Origin: an uncultured Lachnospiraceae bacterium
GTDB taxonomy: Bacteria > Bacillota > Clostridia > Lachnospirales > Lachnospiraceae
Assembly (NCBI GenBank): GCA_946405625.1
Contig: CAMJHQ010000009.1
Location: forward strand, 48,288 to 112,287
Length of the DNA: 64,000 nucleotides
Direction of reading: 5' to 3'
Both the position numbers and the translations under genes were made by a program. The notes beneath the pieces are model-generated. The model saw only the letters and a list, made by a program, of their open reading frames with translations. It was not told the DNA's origin and ran no database searches. Positions within the stretch are counted from its first letter, which is position 1; the number at the start of each line of letters is the position of its first letter. Positions 35,008-42,432 of this stretch are shown here, piece by piece.

Positions 35008-35788
35008 ACTTATTAAAGCTGAATTATATAGATTCAGACATACGGGAAATCTGTTCTGGTATGTGATTTTCGGAACGATAATTTTAGCTTCCATACCGTT
35101 TATAAATAATCTGGATATGCTCGGAAAAAATCTTGCCATAATACTTGGTCAGGAGGTTGATACGGAAGGAACGGTGGGAAACACTGTTACGGCAGATGTA
35201 TCGATAATGATGTTTATAATGCTTATGCCGCCGATAATAGCGGTCATATCAGGTCAGCTGTACAACAAGGGTAAGCTTGGATATTATGAAAATATGACGG
35301 GAAACAGACCGAGCCGGATAATTTTAAGCAAGGTTTTTACCGACGGATTGATCTTTGCTGTACTCTGTATGTTCGCAATGCTGGGATTTTACTTTTATAT
35401 CGCATCGGTAAACGGAACGGGAACTCTGGATAATCCGGTGGGAAAACTTGTATTGGAAATGATCCTTATCACGCATGTGTCTGTCTGCAGTGTTATGATC
35501 ATGATGACAGTGAGGCGTCCCGGAGTTGCGGGAGTTCTATGTTATATGAGATTTCTGATATTTGATTCGGTAGTAATCCCATTTTTAATGATGATTGCGG
35601 GGAAACTGGGATTGGAAAAGCTCGCTTTACATTTAGGTTATTTATCTATGATGAATAAGATGCAGCTCGGACTTCATGCAGCAGTTGACAGAACGTTAGT
35701 TCTTTATACAGTATTCGGTTTTATAGCAGAGTTTATTCTGTGGTATGTATTGATATACAGAGGTTTAAAGAAGAAACATTTCGATTAA
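35000..35788 (+). CDS. ABC transporter permease
   Basis: About 262 residues from ATG 35000, overlapping the ATPase gene by 8 bp; a GTG at 34991 is an alternative. Six hydrophobic segments are visible (about residues 18-40, 65-85, 112-135, 148-170, 180-205 and 232-255). It resembles ABC-2-type permeases of lantibiotic-immunity exporters. The substrate cannot be read from sequence; an antimicrobial peptide is the usual one in such cassettes. Confidence 0.88.
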   Translation: MNRLIKAELYRFRHTGNLFWYVIFGTIILASIPFINNLDMLGKNLAIILGQEVDTEGTVGNTVTADVSIMMFIMLMPPIIAVISGQLYNKGKLGYYENMTGNRPSRIILSKVFTDGLIFAVLCMFAMLGFYFYIASVNGTGTLDNPVGKLVLEMILITHVSVCSVMIMMTVRRPGVAGVLCYMRFLIFDSVVIPFLMMIAGKLGLEKLALHLGYLSMMNKMQLGLHAAVDRTLVLYTVFGFIAEFILWYVLIYRGLKKKHFD

Positions 35789-35803
35789 CTGTGAGATAGT
35801 AAT

Positions 35804-36697
35804 ATGGAACTTATATTATGTGTTTTTATTCCTGCAATCATACTGCTTATCATTTTACTTGTAGCTAAGAGTGTGATAAATGAAAAGCAGCTGAAAGATT
35901 TTAAGGATCAGCTGCATGAGATCAGGACCGAAAATCAGAACAGGCTGATAAGCGTAGATACCTTCGGAAGCAGCTATACGGAACTGGCGAAGGAACTGCA
36001 GCAGTATGTAGAGGATGAGAAAAGACTGATTAAAAAGGCTGAGGAGGACCGGCAGTCCGTCAATATGATGGTTGCCGGTATTTCCCATGATTTCAGGACG
36101 CCGCTTACTTCTGCAACGGGCTATCTGGAGATGGCTGAGGAAAGCGGAGAGCTGTCCGAAAAAAACAGCGAATATATAAATACAGCACTGCGTAAAATGA
36201 GATATCTGAAGGAACTTTCGGATGAATTCTTTACGCTGTCACTTATCGAAAATACGGATAGGGATGAGATTCATTCACTGTCTTTTAAGAAGTATCTGGA
36301 AAATGTAACGCTCGATCAGCATGAGTGGATTGAAGGAAGAGGGCTTCAATTTTCAGCAGACATTACTGATGACAAATGTGAGATCAGAGCGGCGGAAGTT
36401 GATATACTTCGTCTTCTGGAGAATCTATATTCAAATACGAGAAAATATGCAAAGAGCATAATTCATGTTGAATTAAAAAGGCAGGAAAAGATAGTTTTCA
36501 GAATCAGTAATGATACAGATATAATAAAATGTGAAGAGATAGAAAATATATTCAAGCCATTTCAGCGGGCGTCTTCGGGAGAAGTACAGGGGAGCGGCCT
36601 CGGACTATATGTTGCGAAAAGAATTGTAATGAAATACGGTGGGGATATAAGAGCATCCATGGAAGGTGACAGATTTATCATAGAAGTTGAAATGTGA
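35804..36697 (+). CDS. Sensor histidine kinase
   Basis: A 297-residue kinase with one N-terminal membrane helix (about 2-24), no sizeable extracellular domain and a coiled linker. The dimerisation domain carries the phospho-accepting His in GISHDFRTPLTSATGYL, and the HATPase domain has an N box (LENLYSNTRKYAKS) and GSGLGLYVAKRI. Without an external sensing domain it probably reads its state through the neighbouring transporter, as in peptide-detoxification modules. The gene has no clear ribosome-binding site and follows the permease by 15 bp. Confidence 0.93.
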   Translation: MELILCVFIPAIILLIILLVAKSVINEKQLKDFKDQLHEIRTENQNRLISVDTFGSSYTELAKELQQYVEDEKRLIKKAEEDRQSVNMMVAGISHDFRTPLTSATGYLEMAEESGELSEKNSEYINTALRKMRYLKELSDEFFTLSLIENTDRDEIHSLSFKKYLENVTLDQHEWIEGRGLQFSADITDDKCEIRAAEVDILRLLENLYSNTRKYAKSIIHVELKRQEKIVFRISNDTDIIKCEEIENIFKPFQRASSGEVQGSGLGLYVAKRIVMKYGGDIRASMEGDRFIIEVEM

Positions 36698-36699
36698 TA

Positions 36700-36745
36700 A
36701 ACAAAAATCCCGCAGATCTGAGTATGCAGCTCAAATCTGCGGGAT
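36700..36745 (-). terminator. Terminator of the DUF4349 gene (minus strand)
   Basis: Stem ATCCCGCAGAT-c-TGAG / CTCA-a-ATCTGCGGGAT with TTTTTGTTT on the minus strand. It lies between the convergent kinase gene and the DUF4349 gene and may also serve the kinase side. Confidence 0.85.
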
Positions 36746-36816
36746 GAATGTAGGGTAGAGCAGAACGATATATAATATCGGTCATTCCAAAATTATATAC
36801 TGCAGATCGGGAAAGC

Positions 36817-38082
36817 TTATACTTCCGTATTATCTGCTGCAGTATCTGAAGGTGCATCGGCACTGCCGGATACTGAAGAATCTGCAGGCATGTTGGCACT
36901 GTCGGATACTGAAGAATCTGCAGGCACGTTGGCACTGTCGGATACTGAAGAATCTGCAGGTACACCGGTATTGTCGGATGGTACAGCAGATATATCAACT
37001 TTACCGGTTGATGTATTATAAGCAGTTGATGTATTATTAGCAGCCTTGGCTGCTTTTTTTGCGGCCTTCTTATTGCGAAGCCATTTACGGAATGCTTTAA
37101 AAGGCTTGCGAAGAAGAGCGAACCAGATTATAAGAAGTATTACCAAGAAGATTCCAAGACCTATTACATTCTCGGCTGCCCAGATTACAAAGTCCTGGCA
37201 TCCTTCCTTGAAGTTCTTCCATCCATCCTTAAATGCCTGAGATACTCGCTGGCCGAAGGTTTCTGCAGCAGGAGCTTCATATTCACGAACCTCGTTAATT
37301 GTAATTGTTATATAACTGAATGAAACATCGTTGTTGATATTATTGATTCTTGTTTTAATTCGGTTAATTGAAACTTCGACTTCTGTCAGTCGCTCATCGA
37401 TCATAAGGAGAGATTCCATATCATCCAGGGTTTTTGCTTCCTTCATCATTGATATGTAGCTGTCTCTCTTAGCTTCGAGAACTTCAAGCTCTGCACTGAG
37501 ATCAGAATATTCCTGTGAAAGATTCTCGACATTCTGAGATTTATTTTTTAAGTCTCCCAGATTTCCTATACCGTCAAGAAAAGCCTGATAATTCTCGACA
37601 GGAATACGGATGGTGGCATTATAGTTATGAAGAGATGGGGTATTTTTGCTGCCTCCGTTGTTCCATTCGTTTTCATATTCGAGAAAAGCTCCGTATTTAT
37701 TCATCAGATTCTTAAGTTCGTTGATGGAAGAATTATAGTCTTCTGTATCGAACTGCATATCACAACGGTATACCAGCTTTTCTGTGTCGATCTGACTGAG
37801 CGTGTTGGTTGTATCATCGGTTTCTACCGAACGAGCTTCGGAAGAAACACCGTTATAAGCAGACTCCGGAGAGTATTCAAACTCACCATCGGATAAGCCG
37901 CATTCCCAATCAGCTGAGGCTTCAGTAGCTGCTGCGGCATAGGATGCAGATTTGTTGGAAGCTGAATTTCCAAAATAAACTGCTTCGGATGAATTTCTAT
38001 CGGATTTATGATTTCCGCAACCGGTGGTTCCGGCAATCATCATTGCCATAACAAGGCCGATCAATATTTTTTTCTTACGCAT
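36817..38082 (-). CDS. DUF4349 lipoprotein with membrane helix and repeat tail
   Basis: A 421-residue protein. Its lipoprotein signal is MRKKKILIGLVMAMMIAGTT with the Cys next, and an extracytoplasmic DUF4349 domain (about 105-275) contains the coiled-coil stretch LSAELEVLEAKRDSYI...LLMIDERLTEVEVSINRIKTRI. One membrane helix follows (about 295-315), then a Lys/Arg-rich turn and a cytoplasmic tail with 12-residue PADSSVSDSANV repeats. The lipid anchor together with a C-terminal membrane helix is typical of this family. Function is unknown; it is thought to be envelope-associated. Confidence 0.82.
   Translation of the reverse strand: MRKKKILIGLVMAMMIAGTTGCGNHKSDRNSSEAVYFGNSASNKSASYAAAATEASADWECGLSDGEFEYSPESAYNGVSSEARSVETDDTTNTLSQIDTEKLVYRCDMQFDTEDYNSSINELKNLMNKYGAFLEYENEWNNGGSKNTPSLHNYNATIRIPVENYQAFLDGIGNLGDLKNKSQNVENLSQEYSDLSAELEVLEAKRDSYISMMKEAKTLDDMESLLMIDERLTEVEVSINRIKTRINNINNDVSFSYITITINEVREYEAPAAETFGQRVSQAFKDGWKNFKEGCQDFVIWAAENVIGLGIFLVILLIIWFALLRKPFKAFRKWLRNKKAAKKAAKAANNTSTAYNTSTGKVDISAVPSDNTGVPADSSVSDSANVPADSSVSDSANMPADSSVSGSADAPSDTAADNTEV
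36859..36966. repeat. 36-bp tandem repeat in the DUF4349 gene, three copies
   Basis: Copies at 36859-36894, 36895-36930 and 36931-36966 encode PADSSVSDSANV-type units with few mismatches. It is a likely length-variable tail. Confidence 0.9.
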
Positions 38083-38190
38083 TTTTCCGTCCTCCGTATT
38101 ACTTTAATGATATTTAGAATTAATTATTTCGAATTTGATAAGTGCTGTTAATATAGATACGGATCAGGGAAATGATTTTATGGATTTTTT

Positions 38191-38268
38191 TATGAGACGT
38201 CAGATAGTTTGAATGAAGATAAGCAATCCCCGACTTCTAAGTCTATGAGACGTCAGATAGTTTGAATG
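38191..38268. repeat. 25-bp exact direct repeat separated by 28 bp
   Basis: TATGAGACGTCAGATAGTTT+GAATG occurs at 38191-38215 and 38244-38268. No third copy and no cas gene are in the window. The gap contains a small palindrome, GACTTctAAGTC. Confidence 0.95.
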
Positions 38269-38286
38269 CCGAAAAATCTGAAAAAA

Positions 38287-38319
38287 ATGAGGCAGACACT
38301 TTAGGGTATCTGCCTCATT
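38287..38319 (-). terminator. Terminator after yesL-like gene
   Basis: Stem AATGAGGCAGA (38287-38297) / TCTGCCTCATT (38309-38319). The minus strand continues into seven T. A T-rich flank is also present on the plus strand. Confidence 0.85.
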
Positions 38320-38356
38320 TATATTTTATTCAACTTATTTTTCTATGATGGACTAT

Positions 38357-39046
38357 CTATTCTTCATCATTGTCGGATTCTTCTGCTTCGTCAGGATCAT
38401 CAATCAGCTCAGGATCTTTGCCTGTTACTTTGATGAAGACTCTGTTTATAAAAAAGTTTGCTATATATGAGAGAAGGGCACATCCGAAAAATACCATTAT
38501 ACTGAATACGGTTATCAGACGCTCTCCGTCTCCGGAAACAGCGAACTTTGCAAGGAAGAATGGAATTGCCAGAGCCATAATAGTTACCGGTATATTTCCT
38601 AGACTCAGAAGAACTGAGTTTTTAAGTGTCGCCTTAATCTTATCAGGATATGATGATATAAGCGGAAATGCATAAATCAGTATCGAAGCTATTATGAACA
38701 GGAATATCCATACAGGTATCTGAAGCAGTTTATACTGCTGATCGATCTGGGTAAAGATAACATACAGATCGATAGTAAAGAATGCACCGGCGAAAAGGCA
38801 GATAAGCCATATGATCGTCGATTCCTTGAAATGCTTTTTGAAAGCACCGAAGTAATCTTTAAGTACCGACGGATCCTGATGCTGTATCATTTTGAGAGTA
38901 ACTCTCGAAAGACCCGTAAGCGATGCACCTATTGTAATAATGGGAAGGCATGTAGCAAGAAATAAAAGATTCACCATTATTAAGTTACATAGACCACCCA
39001 GCATTCGAAAAATCAGAACATTGGATAGATCGGTTCTTCTATTCAT
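38357..39046 (-). CDS. DUF624 (YesL-like) membrane protein
   Basis: A 229-residue protein with five or six hydrophobic segments and the DUF624 pattern of an N-terminal helix with CLPIITIGASLTGLSRV followed by DYFGAFKKHFKEST. It ends in an acidic tail of Asp/Glu. YesL proteins accompany sugar-uptake and polysaccharide-degradation operons; their role is not established. It lies 22 bp after galM and probably shares its transcript. Confidence 0.85.
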   Translation of the reverse strand: MNRRTDLSNVLIFRMLGGLCNLIMVNLLFLATCLPIITIGASLTGLSRVTLKMIQHQDPSVLKDYFGAFKKHFKESTIIWLICLFAGAFFTIDLYVIFTQIDQQYKLLQIPVWIFLFIIASILIYAFPLISSYPDKIKATLKNSVLLSLGNIPVTIMALAIPFFLAKFAVSGDGERLITVFSIMVFFGCALLSYIANFFINRVFIKVTGKDPELIDDPDEAEESDNDEE

Positions 39047-39068
39047 TACAATAAAACTCCATTTCTAA

Positions 39069-40109
39069 TTACTCTGCAGAGAAACTGAGAACAGTCTCTG
39101 AGATATATTTTTCGCCCGGTCTCAGGATCGGAGATGCAAAATGCGGATCGTTAATTGCATTTGGTGCAAATTGAGGTTCAATAGCAAATCCGTAACGGAA
39201 ATCATACTCGGAATTGTTCTTTCCTGCATGCTTTGTGATAAAGTTACCTGAGTAGAACTGCATACCCTGCTGGTTGGACGATACGTTCATCTTAATACCT
39301 GTTTTGTCAGATGAAAAGACTGCAAACGGTCTGAGTGATGTCGGATCACCGTCCATAACAAAATTATGATCATAGCCTCCGACATAGATAAGCTGCTGAT
39401 CGTCAGCATCGATATCTTTGCCGATGAGCTTTGGAGTTCTGAAATCAAATGCGGTACCGGTAACATCAAGTTCCTCACCTGTAGGAATTGCCTGATCATC
39501 CTTAACAGGATTGATATTGGATGAGAAGAGCTGAAGTGTATGCTTCTCAATACTTCCTGCATCATGACCGTCTAAGTTATAATATGTATGACTGGCAAGA
39601 TTGCATACAGAAGGCTTATCGGTTGTTCCCTCAAAGGTCATCTTGAGGCTGTTGTCATCTGTTATCTGATATGTAACGGCAACATCCATATTTCCCGGGA
39701 AGCCGTTTTCCATATCTTTAGCGGAATAGGTGAATCGAACAGTATGGCTGTCCAGTTCCTCGCCCTTCCAAACAACCTTGTCAAATCCCTTCGGTCCGCT
39801 GTGAAGGTTGTTATCATTATCATTTACAAGAATTGAATACTCTTTTCCGTCTATCTCATACTTGGCATTTTCAATACGGTTTGCATTAGGTCCGACTATA
39901 CAACCGAAGAAAAAATCATTAGTCTCATATTCTGCAACTGTATCGTATCCGAGAACTACATCTACGGATTCTCCGTTACGATCCGGAACAGTAATACCCG
40001 TTACACTTGCACCGTACTCTATGACAGTGACAGTCATTCCGTTTTCATTTGATAACTTGAAAGAATTAACATCAATTCCGTCAGCTGTCTTGCCAAAAAA
40101 TTCCTTCAT
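39069..40109 (-). CDS. galM: Aldose 1-epimerase
   Basis: A 346-residue mutarotase that interconverts alpha and beta anomers of aldoses. The catalytic His174 is in LASHTYYNLDGH and the catalytic Glu in YGFAIEPQFAPNA (about 316). Asn/Arg residues in GPNANRI fit the family. GGAGG lies before the ATG. It sits in a sugar-use neighbourhood beside an AraC regulator, so a role in freshly released xylose or arabinose is plausible. Confidence 0.93.
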   Translation of the reverse strand: MKEFFGKTADGIDVNSFKLSNENGMTVTVIEYGASVTGITVPDRNGESVDVVLGYDTVAEYETNDFFFGCIVGPNANRIENAKYEIDGKEYSILVNDNDNNLHSGPKGFDKVVWKGEELDSHTVRFTYSAKDMENGFPGNMDVAVTYQITDDNSLKMTFEGTTDKPSVCNLASHTYYNLDGHDAGSIEKHTLQLFSSNINPVKDDQAIPTGEELDVTGTAFDFRTPKLIGKDIDADDQQLIYVGGYDHNFVMDGDPTSLRPFAVFSSDKTGIKMNVSSNQQGMQFYSGNFITKHAGKNNSEYDFRYGFAIEPQFAPNAINDPHFASPILRPGEKYISETVLSFSAE

Positions 40110-40186
40110 CAGAACACCTCCAAAATATAAAATATAGTTAAAGTATACAGGAATTCGGTAAAAAATTCCCTTTTGTAAAATAAATC

Positions 40187-40218
40187 AGCAATTATTGTTA
40201 AAACATTGGCAATATTTG
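40187..40218 (+). promoter_or_regulatory. Candidate AraC-type operator between galM and araC-type gene
   Basis: AGCAATTATTG (40187-40197), 10 bp, GGCAATATTTG (40208-40218), a direct repeat with a 21-bp period. It is the same architecture as at 21739-21770. It abuts the -35 region of a plus-strand -10 (TATAAT, 40244-40249). Confidence 0.55.
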
Positions 40219-40255
40219 AAAAGTAAAGATTTGAAGTTTTTCATATAATGATAAA

Positions 40256-40332
40256 TAGCTAGACAAAAGCTTAAACTTCTTTTCAATTCACACTTAGAGG
40301 ACGCATCTCTTTTGAGATGCGTCTTCTTTTTT
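40256..40332 (+). ncRNA. Candidate small RNA between galM and the AraC gene
   Basis: A plus-strand -10 TATAAT (40244-40249) is followed about 50 bp later by a perfect hairpin GACGCATCTC (40300-40309) / GAGATGCGTC (40314-40323) and a T-rich run. No plus-strand gene lies upstream to explain that terminator. A short transcript of about 75 nt would be produced. The -35 is poor, which would fit activator dependence. No ORF with a ribosome-binding site is present. Confidence 0.35.
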
Positions 40333-41284
40333 ATTTCTTGTTCTTGCTCAGATCATGTAAGCTGAATTCCTCGGATATCCTGAGTTTCTTATATTCACTC
40401 GGAGAGTAATTCGTATATTTCTTAAATGTACGGCAGAACGATGGCAGATTGTTAAAGCCGGTTCTGAAAGCAATATCGGTAACCGGCATATCTCCCGTAA
40501 GGAGCTGCTCGGCAACGCGGATTCTCTTCATATTAAGATAATCGTGGAAGGTATAACCCGTATACTGCTTGAAAAGTCTCAGAAAATGAAACTTTGAAAA
40601 TCCTGTAAACACCGCTGCCTGCTCCGTTGACAGATCTTCTGCATAATTAACATCAATATAATGCAGAAGTGCCGTAATACGAGAGAAGGACTGGGATGTT
40701 GATTTCGATTCTTTCTCCGCATGACTTAAGATGCTTTCTCCGATGATACCGAAGATTCTGTACATTCTGGCATATACTGTAGTTTCCCAGAAGACCTCGT
40801 TATTGAAATATGCATTGTTGATCTGCATGAAATGCTCATACACCTGATCATATATTTCCGGGCAGGTTTCTCTGTTGCATAAGAATGCATTGAAGAACTG
40901 GGACTCCACGGATTTATAATCCTCCGATTCAAAGAAGAAAGGAATCTCCATAAGATAAATAAATCTTATTCCGTATTTATCATTCACATATTCGTGAGGA
41001 ACTCGCGGAGGAATTATAAGGATATCACCCTCGTTCAGATGATACGGATGATCGTTTGCATGAATCTCATATGAATTCTGGATGCAGATGATTATCTCGA
41101 CAGCATCATGACTGTGAAGAGAGTAACCCACCTCCTGGTTGTTGTACCAGATTCTGATATGTGAAGAAGAGCTGTAGGTTACAAGCTCTTCGTTGTTTCT
41201 GATCACTCGACCTGAATATTCCTTGGTTGGCTGGCGATACTGCTCGGGAATATTCTGTTCGTCGTTATTACTATTATCTGGCAT
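40331..41284 (-). CDS. AraC-family transcriptional regulator
   Basis: A 317-residue regulator with an N-terminal cupin-like sugar-sensing domain (about 40-130, including YSLHSHDAVEIIICI and EGDILIIPPRVPHEY) and a C-terminal AraC domain of two helix-turn-helix units (STEQAAVFTGFSKFHFLRLFK and VTDIAFRTGFNNLPSFCRTFK). GGAGG lies before the ATG. Position among xylan genes suggests it controls some of them. Its own promoter appears to be overlapped by a GGCAATATTGT half-site, so autoregulation is possible. Confidence 0.93.
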   Translation of the reverse strand: MPDNSNNDEQNIPEQYRQPTKEYSGRVIRNNEELVTYSSSSHIRIWYNNQEVGYSLHSHDAVEIIICIQNSYEIHANDHPYHLNEGDILIIPPRVPHEYVNDKYGIRFIYLMEIPFFFESEDYKSVESQFFNAFLCNRETCPEIYDQVYEHFMQINNAYFNNEVFWETTVYARMYRIFGIIGESILSHAEKESKSTSQSFSRITALLHYIDVNYAEDLSTEQAAVFTGFSKFHFLRLFKQYTGYTFHDYLNMKRIRVAEQLLTGDMPVTDIAFRTGFNNLPSFCRTFKKYTNYSPSEYKKLRISEEFSLHDLSKNKK

Positions 41285-41337
41285 ATAAACCTCCGATCAT
41301 CATCATGTGATATTGATCCGTTGCCTTAAATTTACCT

Positions 41338-41404
41338 ATTTAGCGGTGGCGGCACCGCTAAATGTAACTGGCAATATTGTACCCCTTAACAACATTTGAC
41401 ACAA
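41338..41404 (-). promoter_or_regulatory. Promoter and perfect inverted repeat upstream of the AraC gene
   Basis: Minus-strand TTGTGT (41404-41399), a 17-bp spacer and TACAAT (41381-41376). The half-site GGCAATATTGT (41370-41380) overlaps the -10. Downstream is a perfect inverted repeat ATTTAGCGGTG-GCGG-CACCGCTAAAT (41338-41363), which would be an operator or a hairpin at the start of the mRNA. The divergent CobW-type gene starts at 41457. Confidence 0.55.
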
Positions 41405-41456
41405 TAGATTTTTCAAGGTTCTTATGCTATAGTATGTTGAGGAAAGGGAAGACGAT

Positions 41457-42422
41457 ATGGTTAAGGTAGATCTTATAACCGGTTTTTTGGGTTCCGGAAA
41501 AACAACATTTTTAACAGACTATGCAGCCTTTCTTACAGGACGGGGAGAGAGAGTTGCGGTGATCGTTAACGATCATGGTGCGATCAATGTTGACCGCCTT
41601 CTTCTTGATGATGCACTTAAAGATAGCTGCAGACTTGAAATGGTTATCGGCGGTGACAGTGACTGTCGCAGAAGAAGACTTAAGACCAAGCTTATTGCTA
41701 TGGGGATGGGCGGTTATGACAGAGTGATTCTTGAACCGTCAGGTATTTTTGATGTGGACGAGTTCTTCGATATGCTGTTTGAGGAACCGCTCGACAGATG
41801 GTATGAGATTGGAAATGTGCTCGCGATAGTTGAGGCGTCGCCCGATAGAGAGCTCTCAAATGCGGGAAGATATCTTCTTGCATCACAGGTAGCAAAGGCA
41901 GGAAAGGTTATAGTCAGCAAGGGAGAAGAGAATTCAGAAGAGGCTCGCCGGGAGCTGATGGATTATCTGAATGAGTCTCTGGAGCTCTTTCAGTGCAGGA
42001 GGAGAATATCCGAGAAGAATATATATTTCTGGAAATTGGGAGAGATAAGTGAAGAAGATTATACACTTCTTTCAAAGAGCGGATATAACTCCGGAGAAAT
42101 GGTAAGGCTTCCGATAGATGAAACCGAAGCTTTTGATTCACTGTTTTATTTTCATGTAAAGATAGAGGATACAACGAAGCTTAAGGAAGTTGTTGAAAGC
42201 ATCATCAGTGATGAGAAGAACGGAAATATAATAAGACTGAAGGGCTTTATCAGAAAGAATCCCGATGATCCGAATTCAGGTTGGATAGAGGTTAATGCGA
42301 CGCCCAGAGATGTAGATGTAAGGCCGATACCGGTAGGGCAGGAACTATTTATTATCATCGGAGAAAATTTAAACAAAGAACGTATAGGTTCTTACTGGAT
42401 GGAATATAGAAACGAAGTATGA
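41457..42422 (+). CDS. CobW/COG0523-type GTPase with altered metal-binding motif
   Basis: A 321-residue G3E-family GTPase. The P-loop is GFLGSGKTT (9-17), the Walker B region is YDRVILEPSGIFDV, and a CobW C-terminal domain (RLKGFIRKNPDDPNSGWIEVNATP) is present. These proteins are metallochaperone or metal-cofactor GTPases whose CxCC motif binds metal. Here it reads GDSDCR (66-71), so two of three cysteines are Asp. The base-recognition NKxD reads SKGE. The metal partner is unknown. Confidence 0.82.
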   Translation: MVKVDLITGFLGSGKTTFLTDYAAFLTGRGERVAVIVNDHGAINVDRLLLDDALKDSCRLEMVIGGDSDCRRRRLKTKLIAMGMGGYDRVILEPSGIFDVDEFFDMLFEEPLDRWYEIGNVLAIVEASPDRELSNAGRYLLASQVAKAGKVIVSKGEENSEEARRELMDYLNESLELFQCRRRISEKNIYFWKLGEISEEDYTLLSKSGYNSGEMVRLPIDETEAFDSLFYFHVKIEDTTKLKEVVESIISDEKNGNIIRLKGFIRKNPDDPNSGWIEVNATPRDVDVRPIPVGQELFIIIGENLNKERIGSYWMEYRNEV

Positions 42423-42432
42423 TTATAGAATT

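Noticed and set aside
36859..36966. 36-bp repeats in the DUF4349 gene and in prsW as one dispersed element
   Set aside because: Unit sequences are unrelated; each encodes its own low-complexity tail. The shared length is probably coincidence (multiples of three).
38191..38268. CRISPR mini-array
   Set aside because: Only two repeat copies, no leader and no cas genes in the window; kept as a direct repeat only.
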